This document shows, one piece after another, positions 1 through 7,533 of a stretch of 64,000 nt of DNA (the stretch's first letter is position 1; each line of letters starts with the position of its first letter). Under the pieces are notes generated by a model. That model was not told where the DNA came from. It did not search any database and saw only the letters and a list, made by a program, of their open reading frames with translations. This DNA is from a virus, in IMG/VR virus record IMGVR_UViG_3300043436_003602, positions 1 through 64,000 of that record; one strand, written 5' to 3'. The position numbers were made by a program, and so were the translations under genes.

Positions 1-123
1 CGACGATCAATGCACGTTGACTGCAGCATTGACCTGAAGCGTGCCCTAGGCGACCCTCAGCATGCCCGGAATATGTCACGCGATGCGCGTTTGACAGCGG
101 CGAAGATCGAGCATTGCGTCATA
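1..123. repeat. Long direct repeat, left copy
   Basis: Bases 1-123 match 62676-62798 with only three mismatches (positions 6, 9 and 16 of this copy), then diverge abruptly. The right copy covers the last 16 codons or so of the gene at 62751-63068 plus about 75 bases downstream of it. This copy therefore carries an orphan gene tail plus the same intergenic DNA. The repeat may extend left of the window. Confidence 0.95.
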
Positions 124-141
124 AGGGTGAAAGGAAAGACC

Positions 142-285
142 ATGAAGAAAGCCAATGACCAACACCTGTCCGATTTCGATGACCGCCTCCGGGCTTCGGG
201 GCACGGGGCAGGCCCATCCTATCGAGCTCGGGCTTGCCCTGTGGTCGCGGGCTTGGGTGGCGTCTTATATTGGCTAGTTGGTTAA
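142..285 (+). CDS. Small hypothetical protein (47 aa), doubtful
   Basis: This is a short rightward reading frame with a purine-rich site (AAAGGAAAG) about six bases before its ATG, directly after the long repeat. Its C-terminus is hydrophobic (roughly residues 34-46). It is the only rightward candidate in a leftward array, and its 3' end overlaps the last 12 bases of the opposing small membrane gene. I do not recognise it. The start site is the only real support. Confidence 0.25.
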   Translation: MKKANDQHLSDFDDRLRASGHGAGPSYRARACPVVAGLGGVLYWLVG

Positions 286-426
286 GCCGACGAGCCCGGC
301 TACATAGCTCAACTGGGAGACGCACACCGCGAGCTGCATGACCACCAAGAATACCACGAAGATGCGAGTGACCCAAGACATGGGGCGATCATCGCAGACT
401 TTATCTTCAGACTCAATCATTGCCAT
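274..426 (-). CDS. Small single-span membrane protein (50 aa)
   Basis: A 50-residue protein with a charged N-terminus (ESEDK near residue 5) followed by one long hydrophobic segment (about residues 21-47). It is predicted to sit in the inner membrane. The start is chosen because AAGGAAG lies eight bases upstream and the ATG lies inside the end of the preceding gene (14-base overlap), which suggests translational coupling. Function is unknown. Small membrane proteins in early phage regions often act on the host, but nothing here shows that. Confidence 0.6.
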   Translation of the reverse strand: MAMIESEDKVCDDRPMSWVTRIFVVFLVVMQLAVCVSQLSYVAGLVGLTN

Positions 427-568
427 GGTCAAGCTTCCTTTGGTAGCAGATCACCAGCTGTGTGGCCGTGACCTTGACGGACGTAACTTCCTGGCCGCGT
501 AGAGCACAGAGCATGACGGCCGAATGAGTTTGCATCGGATGGGTTAAGGGGATATAAAGCTGAGCCAT
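413..568 (-). CDS. Hypothetical protein (51 aa)
   Basis: I do not recognise this protein. It starts at the ATG that shares one base with the stop of the upstream gene (TGATG), a coupling arrangement used throughout this phage. A longer in-frame start 13 codons upstream would lie inside the previous gene and has no better site. It belongs to the leftward operon that begins near 1515. Confidence 0.55.
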   Translation of the reverse strand: MAQLYIPLTHPMQTHSAVMLCALRGQEVTSVKVTATQLVICYQRKLDHGND

Positions 569-831
569 CACTTCAGCACTCCCAACGTCTCGAGTGTCGT
601 CAACCAATGGGCATCATGCTCCTTCAGGGCATTGAGGTCGATCTCCACAGTCAGCGGCTGTTGGCCTAGGGCGCAGCGAATGGAGCCGACCTGGTGAAGG
701 TCAACCTGAAGGAAAGTGTATTCCCACCCTGTGCGGCTGTTGCTACGCTCGAGGCGGTTGATCGGCGTCTGGTTAATCAGGTTGTCGGCAACCTGCTTCG
801 ACAGGCCGGTGATGGTAAGCTTCATGTCCAT
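568..831 (-). CDS. Hypothetical protein (87 aa)
   Basis: A small soluble protein with no motif I recognise. GAGGAG lies eight bases before the ATG, and the stop of the upstream gene is one base from the start. It is the middle gene of a tightly spaced leftward operon of six or so small genes running from 1515 to 274. Confidence 0.65.
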   Translation of the reverse strand: MDMKLTITGLSKQVADNLINQTPINRLERSNSRTGWEYTFLQVDLHQVGSIRCALGQQPLTVEIDLNALKEHDAHWLTTLETLGVLK

Positions 832-832
832 A

Positions 833-1030
833 TCAAATACTCCTCACAAACTCGAGGTCGAGCTGTTGGTCATTAACCTCGATGACGTAGTTGTTGCAGC
901 CGCCGCCGTCGAAGTTGTGGTTGTGATAAACCTCCACAGGGTGGCCTTTGCGGATGATGTAGATGGTCGTCGGGTCGCTCATCGATTGAGCAACCTCGAA
1001 GGCCTCGTCGGGATCAGACTTGGAAGTCAT
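833..1030 (-). CDS. Hypothetical protein (65 aa)
   Basis: Unrecognised small protein with an acidic N-terminus and a central Gly/His/Asn-rich turn (YHNHNFDGGG near residue 35). AGGAA precedes the ATG by seven bases. The start overlaps the end of the upstream gene by 17 bases. Confidence 0.6.
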   Translation of the reverse strand: MTSKSDPDEAFEVAQSMSDPTTIYIIRKGHPVEVYHNHNFDGGGCNNYVIEVNDQQLDLEFVRSI

Positions 1031-1313
1031 CGCGCTGTTCCTGTATTGAAGGGTGAGTTACAATGGTTGCCGGTGATCCCGGTGCTCGTCGGCCTCCCCG
1101 GTAATGCCTCATACAGGCACCTTTGCGAATGACCTTAAAGCCACACTTCTTAAGATCATCGATAAGATCCTCCTTGTGGCTTACGTTTTTCCATCCTCGG
1201 TAACGAAGCTCTTGCTGTATGTTGGAGATAGGCGCGCCCTTTAGGGGCAATCCTGAAGCATCTACACAGTCCTGTCGAAGCAGGGGCATAACGGCATCTT
1301 GAAGGTTAGGCAT
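1014..1313 (-). CDS. Hypothetical protein (99 aa)
   Basis: The reading frame is open upstream to 1511, but that extension overlaps the preceding gene out of frame. I place the start at the ATG at 1313, which has AAAGGAA seven bases upstream. The middle (ISNIQQELRYRGW, then HKEDLIDDLKKCGF) looks helical and basic. Function is unknown. Confidence 0.6.
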   Translation of the reverse strand: MPNLQDAVMPLLRQDCVDASGLPLKGAPISNIQQELRYRGWKNVSHKEDLIDDLKKCGFKVIRKGACMRHYRGGRRAPGSPATIVTHPSIQEQRDDFQV

Positions 1314-1326
1314 TGGACTGTTCCTT

Positions 1327-1515
1327 TCAGTTCGTGACGCGGTAGAGGAGTTTACGCTTACCGCTCGGGAGGATGCCCCAGACTGACTTAGTCCAGTAAT
1401 TAAGTCCTCGAATGTAAGAAAAGGGAGCACGACGGCAAGGGTTGCGTCGGCCTTGACTGTCGGTACCCGTTGCTTCAAAAGCAACATAAGGTGTAAGGTC
1501 AATAGCTTCACTCAT
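1327..1515 (-). CDS. Hypothetical protein (62 aa), first gene of an operon
   Basis: This is the first gene after the promoter/operator module at 1528-1578, with GGAGAT seven to eight bases before its ATG. It is a small basic protein rich in Arg, Lys and aromatic residues. I do not recognise it. The frame of the overlapping longer ORF on the same strand is rejected because this start fits the regulatory site exactly. Confidence 0.65.
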   Translation of the reverse strand: MSEAIDLTPYVAFEATGTDSQGRRNPCRRAPFSYIRGLNYWTKSVWGILPSGKRKLLYRVTN

Positions 1516-1527
1516 ATCAATATCTCC

Positions 1528-1578
1528 ATCGCGTTATTGCGATAGAAGCACAATACGATGATGGTCATGCGGTGTCAA
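1528..1578 (-). promoter_or_regulatory. Leftward promoter with palindromic operator (module 1)
   Basis: On the minus strand, TTGACA (1578-1573), a 17-base spacer and TATTGT (1555-1550) are followed six bases later by the palindrome ATCGCAATAACGCGAT (1543-1528). The palindrome covers the expected transcription start, so it could be a repressor site or form a 5-bp hairpin at the extreme 5' end of the RNA. The same architecture recurs seven more times. Confidence 0.8.
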
Positions 1579-1862
1579 TCGACTTGATCTCGACCGGAGG
1601 AATAAAAACCTTCAGCCCATGCCTTGTTCAGCCTATCCCGTAGACGAAGTGCCCGACTGTGGACATCGGTGGACATAACTACCTCGCGATCACCGCCGCG
1701 AGGAGCCCGGTATACCACGCAGTACTTCGACTGATCCTGGCCGACGAGCTCTCCCGCTACAGCCTCATAGGGGCTATACAGCTTGATGGTCCGCTTGATC
1801 GCGGCAGCATGAGCCTCCCGTGCGGATATTCCGCCCATCGTAACTTGTCTAGCTCGGGGCAT
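1575..1862 (-). CDS. Hypothetical protein (95 aa)
   Basis: A basic protein whose C-terminal part (VHSRALRLRDRLNKAWAEGF) resembles the reading RYALRLRDKLN in the broken gene at 63382-63540. AGGAG lies eight bases before the ATG. Its 3' end overlaps the -35 of the next promoter module. It is the last gene of an operon starting at 2399. Function is unknown. Confidence 0.65.
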   Translation of the reverse strand: MPRARQVTMGGISAREAHAAAIKRTIKLYSPYEAVAGELVGQDQSKYCVVYRAPRGGDREVVMSTDVHSRALRLRDRLNKAWAEGFYSSGRDQVD

Positions 1863-2154
1863 TGGCTATACTCCTGTCTATCGCTTCATTAGTCCAAGGG
1901 ACACGTATAAAACCTTGGTAGCCGGACTCACAGGGCACCCGGTTTTGCCGGCCTTCCTGACGCACGAGAAACTCAAACCGTTCCTGCGTCATGGTAAAGC
2001 TGTAGCCTGAGGCTTGAAGCAATCGGGTGCCGTGCTCCGGATGACGTGCTTCCCACCAATCTGTCGGAAGACGGTCACCGCCGTAGTCGTAGAGGTCATG
2101 CCACAGTACCCAACCTTCGTAGGGCTCGATGTTTTCCACGGGTGTAGGTGTCAT
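1849..2154 (-). CDS. Hypothetical protein (101 aa)
   Basis: Unrecognised acidic, aromatic-rich protein (WVLWHDLYDYGGD near residues 15-27). Its ATG shares a base with the stop of the upstream gene (TGATG), so the two are probably translationally coupled. Confidence 0.65.
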   Translation of the reverse strand: MTPTPVENIEPYEGWVLWHDLYDYGGDRLPTDWWEARHPEHGTRLLQASGYSFTMTQERFEFLVRQEGRQNRVPCESGYQGFIRVPWTNEAIDRSIANAPS

Positions 2155-2399
2155 CAGCTTGCCCGCCTCAGGCGCATGAACCGGCGTCGTCGGCCGTTGC
2201 GACCGTCGAAGTAGGCGTGGACAACAACCGCTTCGTTATTGCGCTCATCAAGCTCATAGCGAAAGTGCAGCCGGCCAACACGTCGGTCAGATGCAAGTCG
2301 TTGAAGCTGTCGGCGCAGGTGATCGACAGAGCGAGTTCGATAGAACTCAGGCAGGTCGGTGCCGGCATAGTTGTGTGTTTCGATATTCCAATTGGTCAT
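2154..2399 (-). CDS. Hypothetical basic protein (81 aa)
   Basis: First gene after promoter module 2. The start at 2399 is downstream of the operator. The upstream in-frame ATG at 2435 would lie inside the promoter and is rejected. The protein ends with a strongly basic stretch (GRNGRRRRFMRLRR), compatible with nucleic acid binding. Not recognised. Confidence 0.6.
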   Translation of the reverse strand: MTNWNIETHNYAGTDLPEFYRTRSVDHLRRQLQRLASDRRVGRLHFRYELDERNNEAVVVHAYFDGRNGRRRRFMRLRRAS

Positions 2400-2410
2400 G
2401 TGTAATCCAG

Positions 2411-2460
2411 TCGCGTTATTGCGATGCGCGATCATCGCGCAATCGGGGAGGGGGGGTCAA
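2411..2460 (-). promoter_or_regulatory. Leftward promoter with palindromic operator (module 2)
   Basis: TTGACC (2460-2455), a 17-base spacer and a poor -10 (CGATGA, 2437-2432) precede the operator core TCGCAATAACGCGA (2425-2411). One end of the palindrome is degenerate (C for T), and this is the weakest -10 of the set. Confidence 0.6.
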
Positions 2461-2470
2461 CCATCTTGTT

Positions 2471-3025
2471 CTATGATAAACCGCATAGTTTTTTGATGGC
2501 GGGAACCTCGTTTGGCGGAAACGCCCAACCATAGTCGGGCTTCGGTCGTCCTGACGCTCGCAGCGCAGCGCGCGCAATCATCGCAGGCGTTCCTGAGGCG
2601 GCGCACAGCTCGGTAATCGTCACATAACCGTCAGGACATTGCGCTCGAGGACTGCGCTCACGTCTCGGCGCCGGTTTCGCGAGTGTGTTGGTGCCATCAT
2701 CGTCGACCACGACTTCGCGGACATGCACCTCGTCCCAGGTGCCATGCTTGAAGCGGAGGATCAGTCGGGCTACGTCCTCACGAACTGGCTCGTTGGCGAT
2801 GGGCGCAGCCATGATCTGCTGCCATTGCTCGCTTCGAAGTCGGATGGTGAGGTCGGTCTCGAGAATGATGTCATTCCCATCGAGGCGATGCTCACAGCCA
2901 GCGAGGAACTTTGTCAGCCAGGCCCGAGCATGATCGGCTCGATCAAAGACGGGGACGTAAGTGCGGGAGTATTGATCGGACTGCCGGTGGCCGGTCGCGT
3001 AGATCACAAATTGTTCGGTCTTCAT
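2471..3025 (-). CDS. Two-domain protein with C-terminal mini-HTH (184 aa)
   Basis: The start at 3025 follows GGAGAT of promoter module 3. The in-frame ATG at 3067 lies upstream of the predicted transcript start. The N-terminal domain (about residues 5-110) parallels the gene at 44346-45011: both begin with a V-[IV]-Y strand, have an internal -ARAW/-ARNM helix, and end in -[LV]-[IL]-x-F-K. The C-terminal 50 residues (VTITELCAASGTP to YGWAFPPNEV) belong to the small HTH-like family seen five times in this window. DNA binding is inferred, not shown. Confidence 0.7.
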   Translation of the reverse strand: MKTEQFVIYATGHRQSDQYSRTYVPVFDRADHARAWLTKFLAGCEHRLDGNDIILETDLTIRLRSEQWQQIMAAPIANEPVREDVARLILRFKHGTWDEVHVREVVVDDDGTNTLAKPAPRRERSPRAQCPDGYVTITELCAASGTPAMIARAALRASGRPKPDYGWAFPPNEVPAIKKLCGLS

Positions 3026-3035
3026 AATAATCTCC

Positions 3036-3086
3036 ATCGCGTTATTGCGATAAAAACACAATCGCATAGTGGTGTCTTGGCGTCAA
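3036..3086 (-). promoter_or_regulatory. Leftward promoter with palindromic operator (module 3)
   Basis: TTGACG (3086-3081), 17 bases, GATTGT (3063-3058), six bases, then ATCGCAATAACGCGAT (3051-3036) and the GGAGAT ribosome binding site of the next gene. This copy matches modules 1 and 8 closely in the -10 to operator interval. Confidence 0.8.
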
Positions 3087-3091
3087 CCGCC

Positions 3092-3931
3092 TTATCCTAT
3101 CTCCTTCCGGAGCTGGACACGACCACCGGCTTCCCAGCCCGCAGCTGTTCCCGAGCCGCGCTTTGGGTTACGATGACGCGGTGCCTTGTAAGGCTTGGCT
3201 GCTGACTTCCCCCGCTGCTTTTCCTCATCCTCGAGGAACTTCACGCGCTCGGGCTCAGTCATCAGCGCAAGCTTCGCAGTGCGCTCTTCCTGACGCTTGG
3301 CCTCGGCCGCCCGCATAGGCGCCCAATACTTCTCGTCTTCATATTCCTTGATCTCGTTTCGGAGCGTCTCGAAGTAGCCAGCGACAACCAGCGCACTGCT
3401 ACCTGTGGAGGCCTGTGCCGTTGCGTCTTGGGTCTCCATTTCCCGCATGAGTAACAGGGCACGTTGGTAAAGCCGCCCACCACAGGCGTCCTTGAACGAT
3501 CCGCGGAAGTTCGCTCGGTCGCGTTTCGACAGGCCGCGCGGCAGTGATTGCTTGTAAAGCTGCTCGACTTGCTGGACCAGCCAGATCATCGTCTGCTCGG
3601 CAAGCTCGACGTTTTCTTCCCGGCCGAGGAACCAGTAACCGTTCTTGCCGTAATTCGGCGCATAGCAGTCGACGCCGTAAAGCACGGCTGCTGCTTCGGA
3701 GCAGAAGCACTCGTAGACCTTCATGACCGTATACTTGCGCTTCTCGACGATCTTGGGCTTGGGTGCGCCGGCGGGTCGAACTGCATCCAGCTCGATACCG
3801 ATCTTGGTAGCAAGGCCCGCGGCCATACGCATTGCGTTAGTGGCTTCATCCTCAGAACAGCCATTTTCGACGGTCATGTTGAGAAGCTTGGCGATACGTG
3901 CCTTGGTCTTGGTAATCTCTTCGGGTGTCAT
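3092..3931 (-). CDS. DUF2786 domain protein (279 aa)
   Basis: Residues 1-50 (KARIAKLLNMTVENGCSEDE, then AMRMAAGLATKIGIEL) match the DUF2786 signature of a short helical domain common in phages and plasmids. The middle (about 65-180) resembles the domain usually attached to it. The C-terminus is a charged coiled segment rich in Glu/Lys/Arg. Function of the family is not established. It is the only gene of its operon, driven by promoter module 4. Confidence 0.8.
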   Translation of the reverse strand: MTPEEITKTKARIAKLLNMTVENGCSEDEATNAMRMAAGLATKIGIELDAVRPAGAPKPKIVEKRKYTVMKVYECFCSEAAAVLYGVDCYAPNYGKNGYWFLGREENVELAEQTMIWLVQQVEQLYKQSLPRGLSKRDRANFRGSFKDACGGRLYQRALLLMREMETQDATAQASTGSSALVVAGYFETLRNEIKEYEDEKYWAPMRAAEAKRQEERTAKLALMTEPERVKFLEDEEKQRGKSAAKPYKAPRHRNPKRGSGTAAGWEAGGRVQLRKEIG

Positions 3932-3944
3932 TGAAGTGTCTCCT

Positions 3945-3995
3945 ATCGCGTTATTGCGATTATTAGCTTATGACGCAGTGGACGACAAGCATCAA
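3945..3995 (-). promoter_or_regulatory. Leftward promoter with palindromic operator (module 4)
   Basis: TTGATG (3995-3990), 17 bases, CATAAG (3972-3967), six bases, then the full palindrome ATCGCAATAACGCGAT (3960-3945), directly before AGGAG of the DUF2786 gene. Confidence 0.75.
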
Positions 3996-4024
3996 CTTCC
4001 CATCGTCCACTATATTCTGCGCCT

Positions 4025-4750
4025 TCACTTCGAGCCGTTGAGTATCTTGCGAATGTCGCCGGCGGCGGACTTGGGGAACACCCAGCGTTCACCCTTGACG
4101 GGCTTGGGGTAATTCGGCTTGTCCTCATACCGACGCATCTTGGCCCGAGCGACCTTCGGATCGATGTCGAGCTCCCGAGCAATGTCAGCGACGGTGGTCT
4201 GGTTCGGGTCCTTTTCGACCTGGGGCTTTTCAGCACGAGCCTTCTGCTTGGCTTCGATCTTTTCGATCTGACGCTTCGCCTTTTCGGGGTCCTTCTTAGG
4301 ATCGACCTGGCCGGCGATCTTCTTGGGCTTGCGGAACTCGGCCTCATCCTTGATGAAGCGCTTGTCGGCTTCGGACAATTCGACCTTGTTCTTCTTCTTC
4401 GCAGCCTTGCGCTCGGCCTCGCGCTGGTCGCGGACGCGCTCGCGGCAATTCCTCGCCATCTGCTCACTGTCGAGCCCGCGAGCGAGGCCGACTTTTTCAA
4501 TCTTCGTAGGCTTCACGGGCGTCTCGTCTTTCGGTTTTTCCTCGGGTTCGGGACGAGCAGCGGCGACTTCCGGATCATCGATCTTCGGCGCAGCGGCGGG
4601 ATCAGCGCCGGGGAGAACGTCGGTAAATCCTGCGGCCTCGAGCTGACCGATTGCTTCATCGAGTTTTGCCTGTGAGGTCTTCCAGGATTTCAGTTCAGGC
4701 TTGCCGGCGTTGACACGCAGGCGGTTGAGCTTTTCAAGTTTCATTAACAT
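4025..4750 (-). CDS. Charged phage protein with C-terminal mini-HTH (241 aa)
   Basis: The N-terminus (LRVNAGKPELKSWKTSQAKL, about residues 10-30) is a segment seen in many phage proteins of unknown role. A long Pro/Glu/Lys-rich linker (about 45-180) follows. The last 55 residues (TTVADIARELDIDPKVARAK to GERWVFPKSA) form another member of the window's small HTH-like domain family. AGAGGA lies seven bases before the first ATG. The gene is driven by the variant promoter module 5. A DNA-binding or nucleoid role is inferred only. Confidence 0.7.
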   Translation of the reverse strand: MLMKLEKLNRLRVNAGKPELKSWKTSQAKLDEAIGQLEAAGFTDVLPGADPAAAPKIDDPEVAAARPEPEEKPKDETPVKPTKIEKVGLARGLDSEQMARNCRERVRDQREAERKAAKKKNKVELSEADKRFIKDEAEFRKPKKIAGQVDPKKDPEKAKRQIEKIEAKQKARAEKPQVEKDPNQTTVADIARELDIDPKVARAKMRRYEDKPNYPKPVKGERWVFPKSAAGDIRKILNGSK

Positions 4751-4771
4751 ACACCATTCCTCTAAGTGTGC

Positions 4772-4828
4772 ATCGCGTCGTCATTGACGTGATAGGCCTA
4801 CTATATGATGGTGGTGCTTAGACGTCAA
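4772..4828 (-). promoter_or_regulatory. Leftward promoter with variant operator (module 5)
   Basis: TTGACG (4828-4823), 17 bases, TATAGT (4805-4800), six bases, then a longer imperfect element starting ATCACGTC and ending GCGAT (4793-4772). Spacing is identical to the other modules, but the inner half-sites differ (GACGTCA-like), so the bound regulator may differ or bind weakly. Confidence 0.7.
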
Positions 4829-4857
4829 TCGTCTTTATGCTTGAATGGGATAAAAAA

Positions 4858-6762
4858 TTATTCGTCGTCATCCTTGTCCCGCTCGGCGATTTCCCAAGTC
4901 TGCGTCTTAGCTTCGCCTTTACCCTTGTTTTTCTTGGTGATGCTCATTCTCGAAGCCGCGCGGTCGATCATCTTCTTCGGGATGGACCTCTTCTCCGCCA
5001 TCCTATACAGCTTCTCCACCTCTACAGCTGCACCGGTGATTGTGGCCTCGAGGAACTCCATAGCATCCTGGATACCGTCCCCTTGCTTACCCTTGGTTCG
5101 AGCTTCGGTCGAGGCGTCCATCACTTCCTGTGCGGTAAGACGATTAAAGCCTTCCCAGGTAAACTCAGAGCGATCCTTTTCTTTTGCTTCAATACGAAAA
5201 GCAAGGCCGCCGGGATCAGGAGCAAGGTTTCCCTTCACAATAGCCATAACGCGGGTTTCGCTGTCATCGGGATCGACGCCGACACACATGGTCACACGAG
5301 CAGAACCCGAGAATGCGACCGAGCCTTGGCCGCGATACATCGCCGAGCCCGAGCCCTTCGTAAGGTGTCGAATAAGAAGAACCGCGCAGTTAAACTCGTC
5401 GGCAATCTGCTTGAAAATACCCATCGCCTGTGTGGCTTCTGATGCTTTGTGGGTGTCTGCCCGGCCTATATAGGTGTTCAGGGTATCGAACACAACCAGA
5501 GAAGGCTGGATAACTTCGAGGTGCTCACAGAGTTCCCCGATAGCATCCTCATCATCAATCGAGAATGCCTGCTCGATGGGATAGTAGTTTCCGAGATTGT
5601 CGAAGCCGTTATACTTCAAGCGAACCTTGGTAACCGATGCGGCGTTGTTCTCGATGTCGCAATAGACAACCGGGCCGTGAGCCTTGGGCTTCCCCTTATG
5701 CACACAGGGAAGTCGCTTACCCTCGGCTATTGAGGCGGCGACGATCATAGCCATGTAGCTCTTCCCAAGTCCCGGGTCACCCTCGAGGATTGACAGGGTT
5801 TTTCTTGCAAGGTAGGGGTACCAAAGCCAATCAATTTTTTCTTCCTTGATCTCCTGCATCGAGCGAATGGTAAAGATGCCCCTCTTCTCGTCTTGGGACT
5901 CCTCCTCATCCGATTTCCTGTGGAGCTTCTCTTTCCCCTTCGGCCTTTCCTTGAACTGGTTCTCCACAACCTTGCTGAGTTCGCGCCTCAGCTGCTCGTC
6001 CTCATTGCGTCGCCCGGCGAACTTGTTCCAGCCACTACGCTTGATAACAGCAAACGCCTCGTCGAGAGTCATGCCCGCTTCTACGCAAGCATTCTCAAGC
6101 TTCCACAGCATCTCACTGCGGTCTGACCTGCCGACAGTTTTCTTGGCCAGTAGTTCCCGGCGCACCCACCTGGGTAGCTCGGCCTCATACTTCTCGAACA
6201 CTTCGGCCGCGGAAAGGTGTTCCCCCTCCTCTACTTCTTCAGGAGGCGGCAAGTACTTCTCGACCCGCTTCACCGTCCAGGTTTTGCCGTCCTTCCAAGC
6301 GACACGGACTTTAGGCTGTGCGGCGTATTTGTAGTTGCGGGTGCCGGGAACTCGCAAGAGCTGTGTAAGGTCCCATCCGCCATGGTCAGCATCTACCGCG
6401 TAGGTTAGGCGGCGATTAAGGTCTTCGGTCATCGGGCCATTCAAGACCCACAGTCCCACCCATCGACCGGGGGACGACTCGATAGCGATTGTTGGCCGAG
6501 GCTTCATGTCATTCGGGTTAGCGAAGTCAAGGTCGGCCCACAGCAAGTTGGGAATTACTGCTTCACTCTTCTGTCTTACGCGACGGTTAAACCCGTGCGG
6601 GCAGAAATAAATATCGTGGTCGTCATAGTCCTTGAGGAATTGACGGATATCTCCGAACTGGTCACGCGAGAAAAAGTGGTCTTTGAATTGCCCCCCAGCA
6701 GACTTAGTGGATAGGCAAAAGAATTTACCGGGCTGCTGCGCCCACAAATCCGTTATTAGCAT
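4858..6762 (-). CDS. Primase-helicase: RepB-type primase plus RepA-like ATPase (634 aa)
   Basis: The N-terminal half carries an archaeo-eukaryotic-type primase signature (LLWADLDFANP near residues 73-83, then SSPGRWVGLWVL near 95-106), as in RepB-primase domains. A linker follows, then a RecA-fold ATPase with Walker A GDPGLGKS near residue 330 and Walker B LVVFDT near 425. It most likely primes and unwinds at the phage origin in the cytoplasm. It overlaps the upstream HTH gene by seven bases, so it is co-transcribed from the divergent promoter near 6.98 kb. Roles are inferred from domain order. Confidence 0.85.
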   Translation of the reverse strand: MLITDLWAQQPGKFFCLSTKSAGGQFKDHFFSRDQFGDIRQFLKDYDDHDIYFCPHGFNRRVRQKSEAVIPNLLWADLDFANPNDMKPRPTIAIESSPGRWVGLWVLNGPMTEDLNRRLTYAVDADHGGWDLTQLLRVPGTRNYKYAAQPKVRVAWKDGKTWTVKRVEKYLPPPEEVEEGEHLSAAEVFEKYEAELPRWVRRELLAKKTVGRSDRSEMLWKLENACVEAGMTLDEAFAVIKRSGWNKFAGRRNEDEQLRRELSKVVENQFKERPKGKEKLHRKSDEEESQDEKRGIFTIRSMQEIKEEKIDWLWYPYLARKTLSILEGDPGLGKSYMAMIVAASIAEGKRLPCVHKGKPKAHGPVVYCDIENNAASVTKVRLKYNGFDNLGNYYPIEQAFSIDDEDAIGELCEHLEVIQPSLVVFDTLNTYIGRADTHKASEATQAMGIFKQIADEFNCAVLLIRHLTKGSGSAMYRGQGSVAFSGSARVTMCVGVDPDDSETRVMAIVKGNLAPDPGGLAFRIEAKEKDRSEFTWEGFNRLTAQEVMDASTEARTKGKQGDGIQDAMEFLEATITGAAVEVEKLYRMAEKRSIPKKMIDRAASRMSITKKNKGKGEAKTQTWEIAERDKDDDE

Positions 6763-6944
6763 GGCGCCGCGTCTTTCTCATTCTTGAGGCGCTCGACCTC
6801 TTCCTTCGGTATAAGCACGATATGCTTACCGGGCCTTTCTACAGTTACCGTTCCTCGGTGGATACGCTGATGCAAGGCCATATACTCTATGCCTATATAT
6901 TCAGCGGCCGCCTTCACGGTGTAATAGTCTTGAAGAGAACTCAC
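6756..6944 (-). CDS. Small HTH DNA-binding protein, excisionase/MerR-like (62 aa)
   Basis: Residues 8-50 (YTVKAAAEYIGIEYMALHQR, then a basic turn and VLIPKEEVERL) fit the winged HTH of excisionase-type HTH_17 proteins. I start it at GTG 6944, with GGGGG a few bases upstream, because the ATG at 6992 lies upstream of the predicted transcript start (about 6973). It is the first gene of the primase operon. It could be the regulator of its own bidirectional promoter or of the palindromic operators, but that is inference. Confidence 0.7.
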   Translation of the reverse strand: MSSLQDYYTVKAAAEYIGIEYMALHQRIHRGTVTVERPGKHIVLIPKEEVERLKNEKDAAPC

Positions 6945-6957
6945 ACGGGACCCCCGG

Positions 6958-7008
6958 TTGACAATGGCGTGAACTCCGGAATATACTGTCAAAACATTTC
7001 ACGGTCAA
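6958..7008. promoter_or_regulatory. Divergent promoter pair sharing one -10 region
   Basis: Rightward: TTGACA (6958-6963), 18-base spacer, TATACT (6982-6987). Leftward: TTGACC (7008-7003), 17-base spacer, TATATT (6985-6980). The two -10 hexamers overlap by four bases (TATA), so polymerase can occupy only one direction at a time. The pair separates the leftward primase operon from the rightward replication operon. Confidence 0.75.
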
Positions 7009-7025
7009 CTCCTGAGGAAAACCCC

Positions 7026-7517
7026 ATGATTATTATTGAAGGTATGGACAACAGCGGTAAGTCGACACTGGCCCAAGCGATGGCTTCTTATATGGGGTTG
7101 ATCGTTCAAGAAAGTGAAGGGCCGCCACTCGACGCTGCGGAGATAAATGCTCGCGTTGATCGATACGAGGGCATGACGGATCGCCTGTTCGTTCGCCACC
7201 CTGTGGTATCCAATGCAATTTACGGCCAGGTTCGTGAAGAGGGCGACCCGATCACCTTCGGCCGGCGAGTGTTGTTTTACGATCAGGGCCATACCTTTAT
7301 CTACTGTGATGCCGGGCAGCGCGGCTTGGGCGCACACGTCGAAAAGGCTCACGATACCGAGAAGCACCTCGAGGACATCACCAACAACTACAACAAGCTG
7401 CTCTATCTCTATCGGCAATGGGCCGCTGAGCATGCTCACTTCATCTATCGCATCGGCGATGATATGGACCAGCTGATCAGCACGGTCTACTTCTACCTCA
7501 ACTACCAACAGTCGTAA
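7026..7517 (+). CDS. P-loop nucleotide kinase, dNMP/thymidylate kinase-like (163 aa)
   Basis: A P-loop lies at the very N-terminus (IIIEGMDNSGKST, residues 2-14) as in thymidylate kinases, with RHPVVSN near residue 58 in place of the usual DR motif. At 163 residues it is shorter than cellular TMKs (about 205-215). GAGGA lies eight bases before ATG 7026. The longer upstream frame lies in the promoter. It probably phosphorylates a deoxynucleoside monophosphate made by the neighbouring ThyA-like, pyrophosphatase and deaminase genes. The substrate cannot be told from sequence. Confidence 0.75.
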   Translation: MIIIEGMDNSGKSTLAQAMASYMGLIVQESEGPPLDAAEINARVDRYEGMTDRLFVRHPVVSNAIYGQVREEGDPITFGRRVLFYDQGHTFIYCDAGQRGLGAHVEKAHDTEKHLEDITNNYNKLLYLYRQWAAEHAHFIYRIGDDMDQLISTVYFYLNYQQS

Positions 7518-7533
7518 AGAAAGGAAGATGGGC

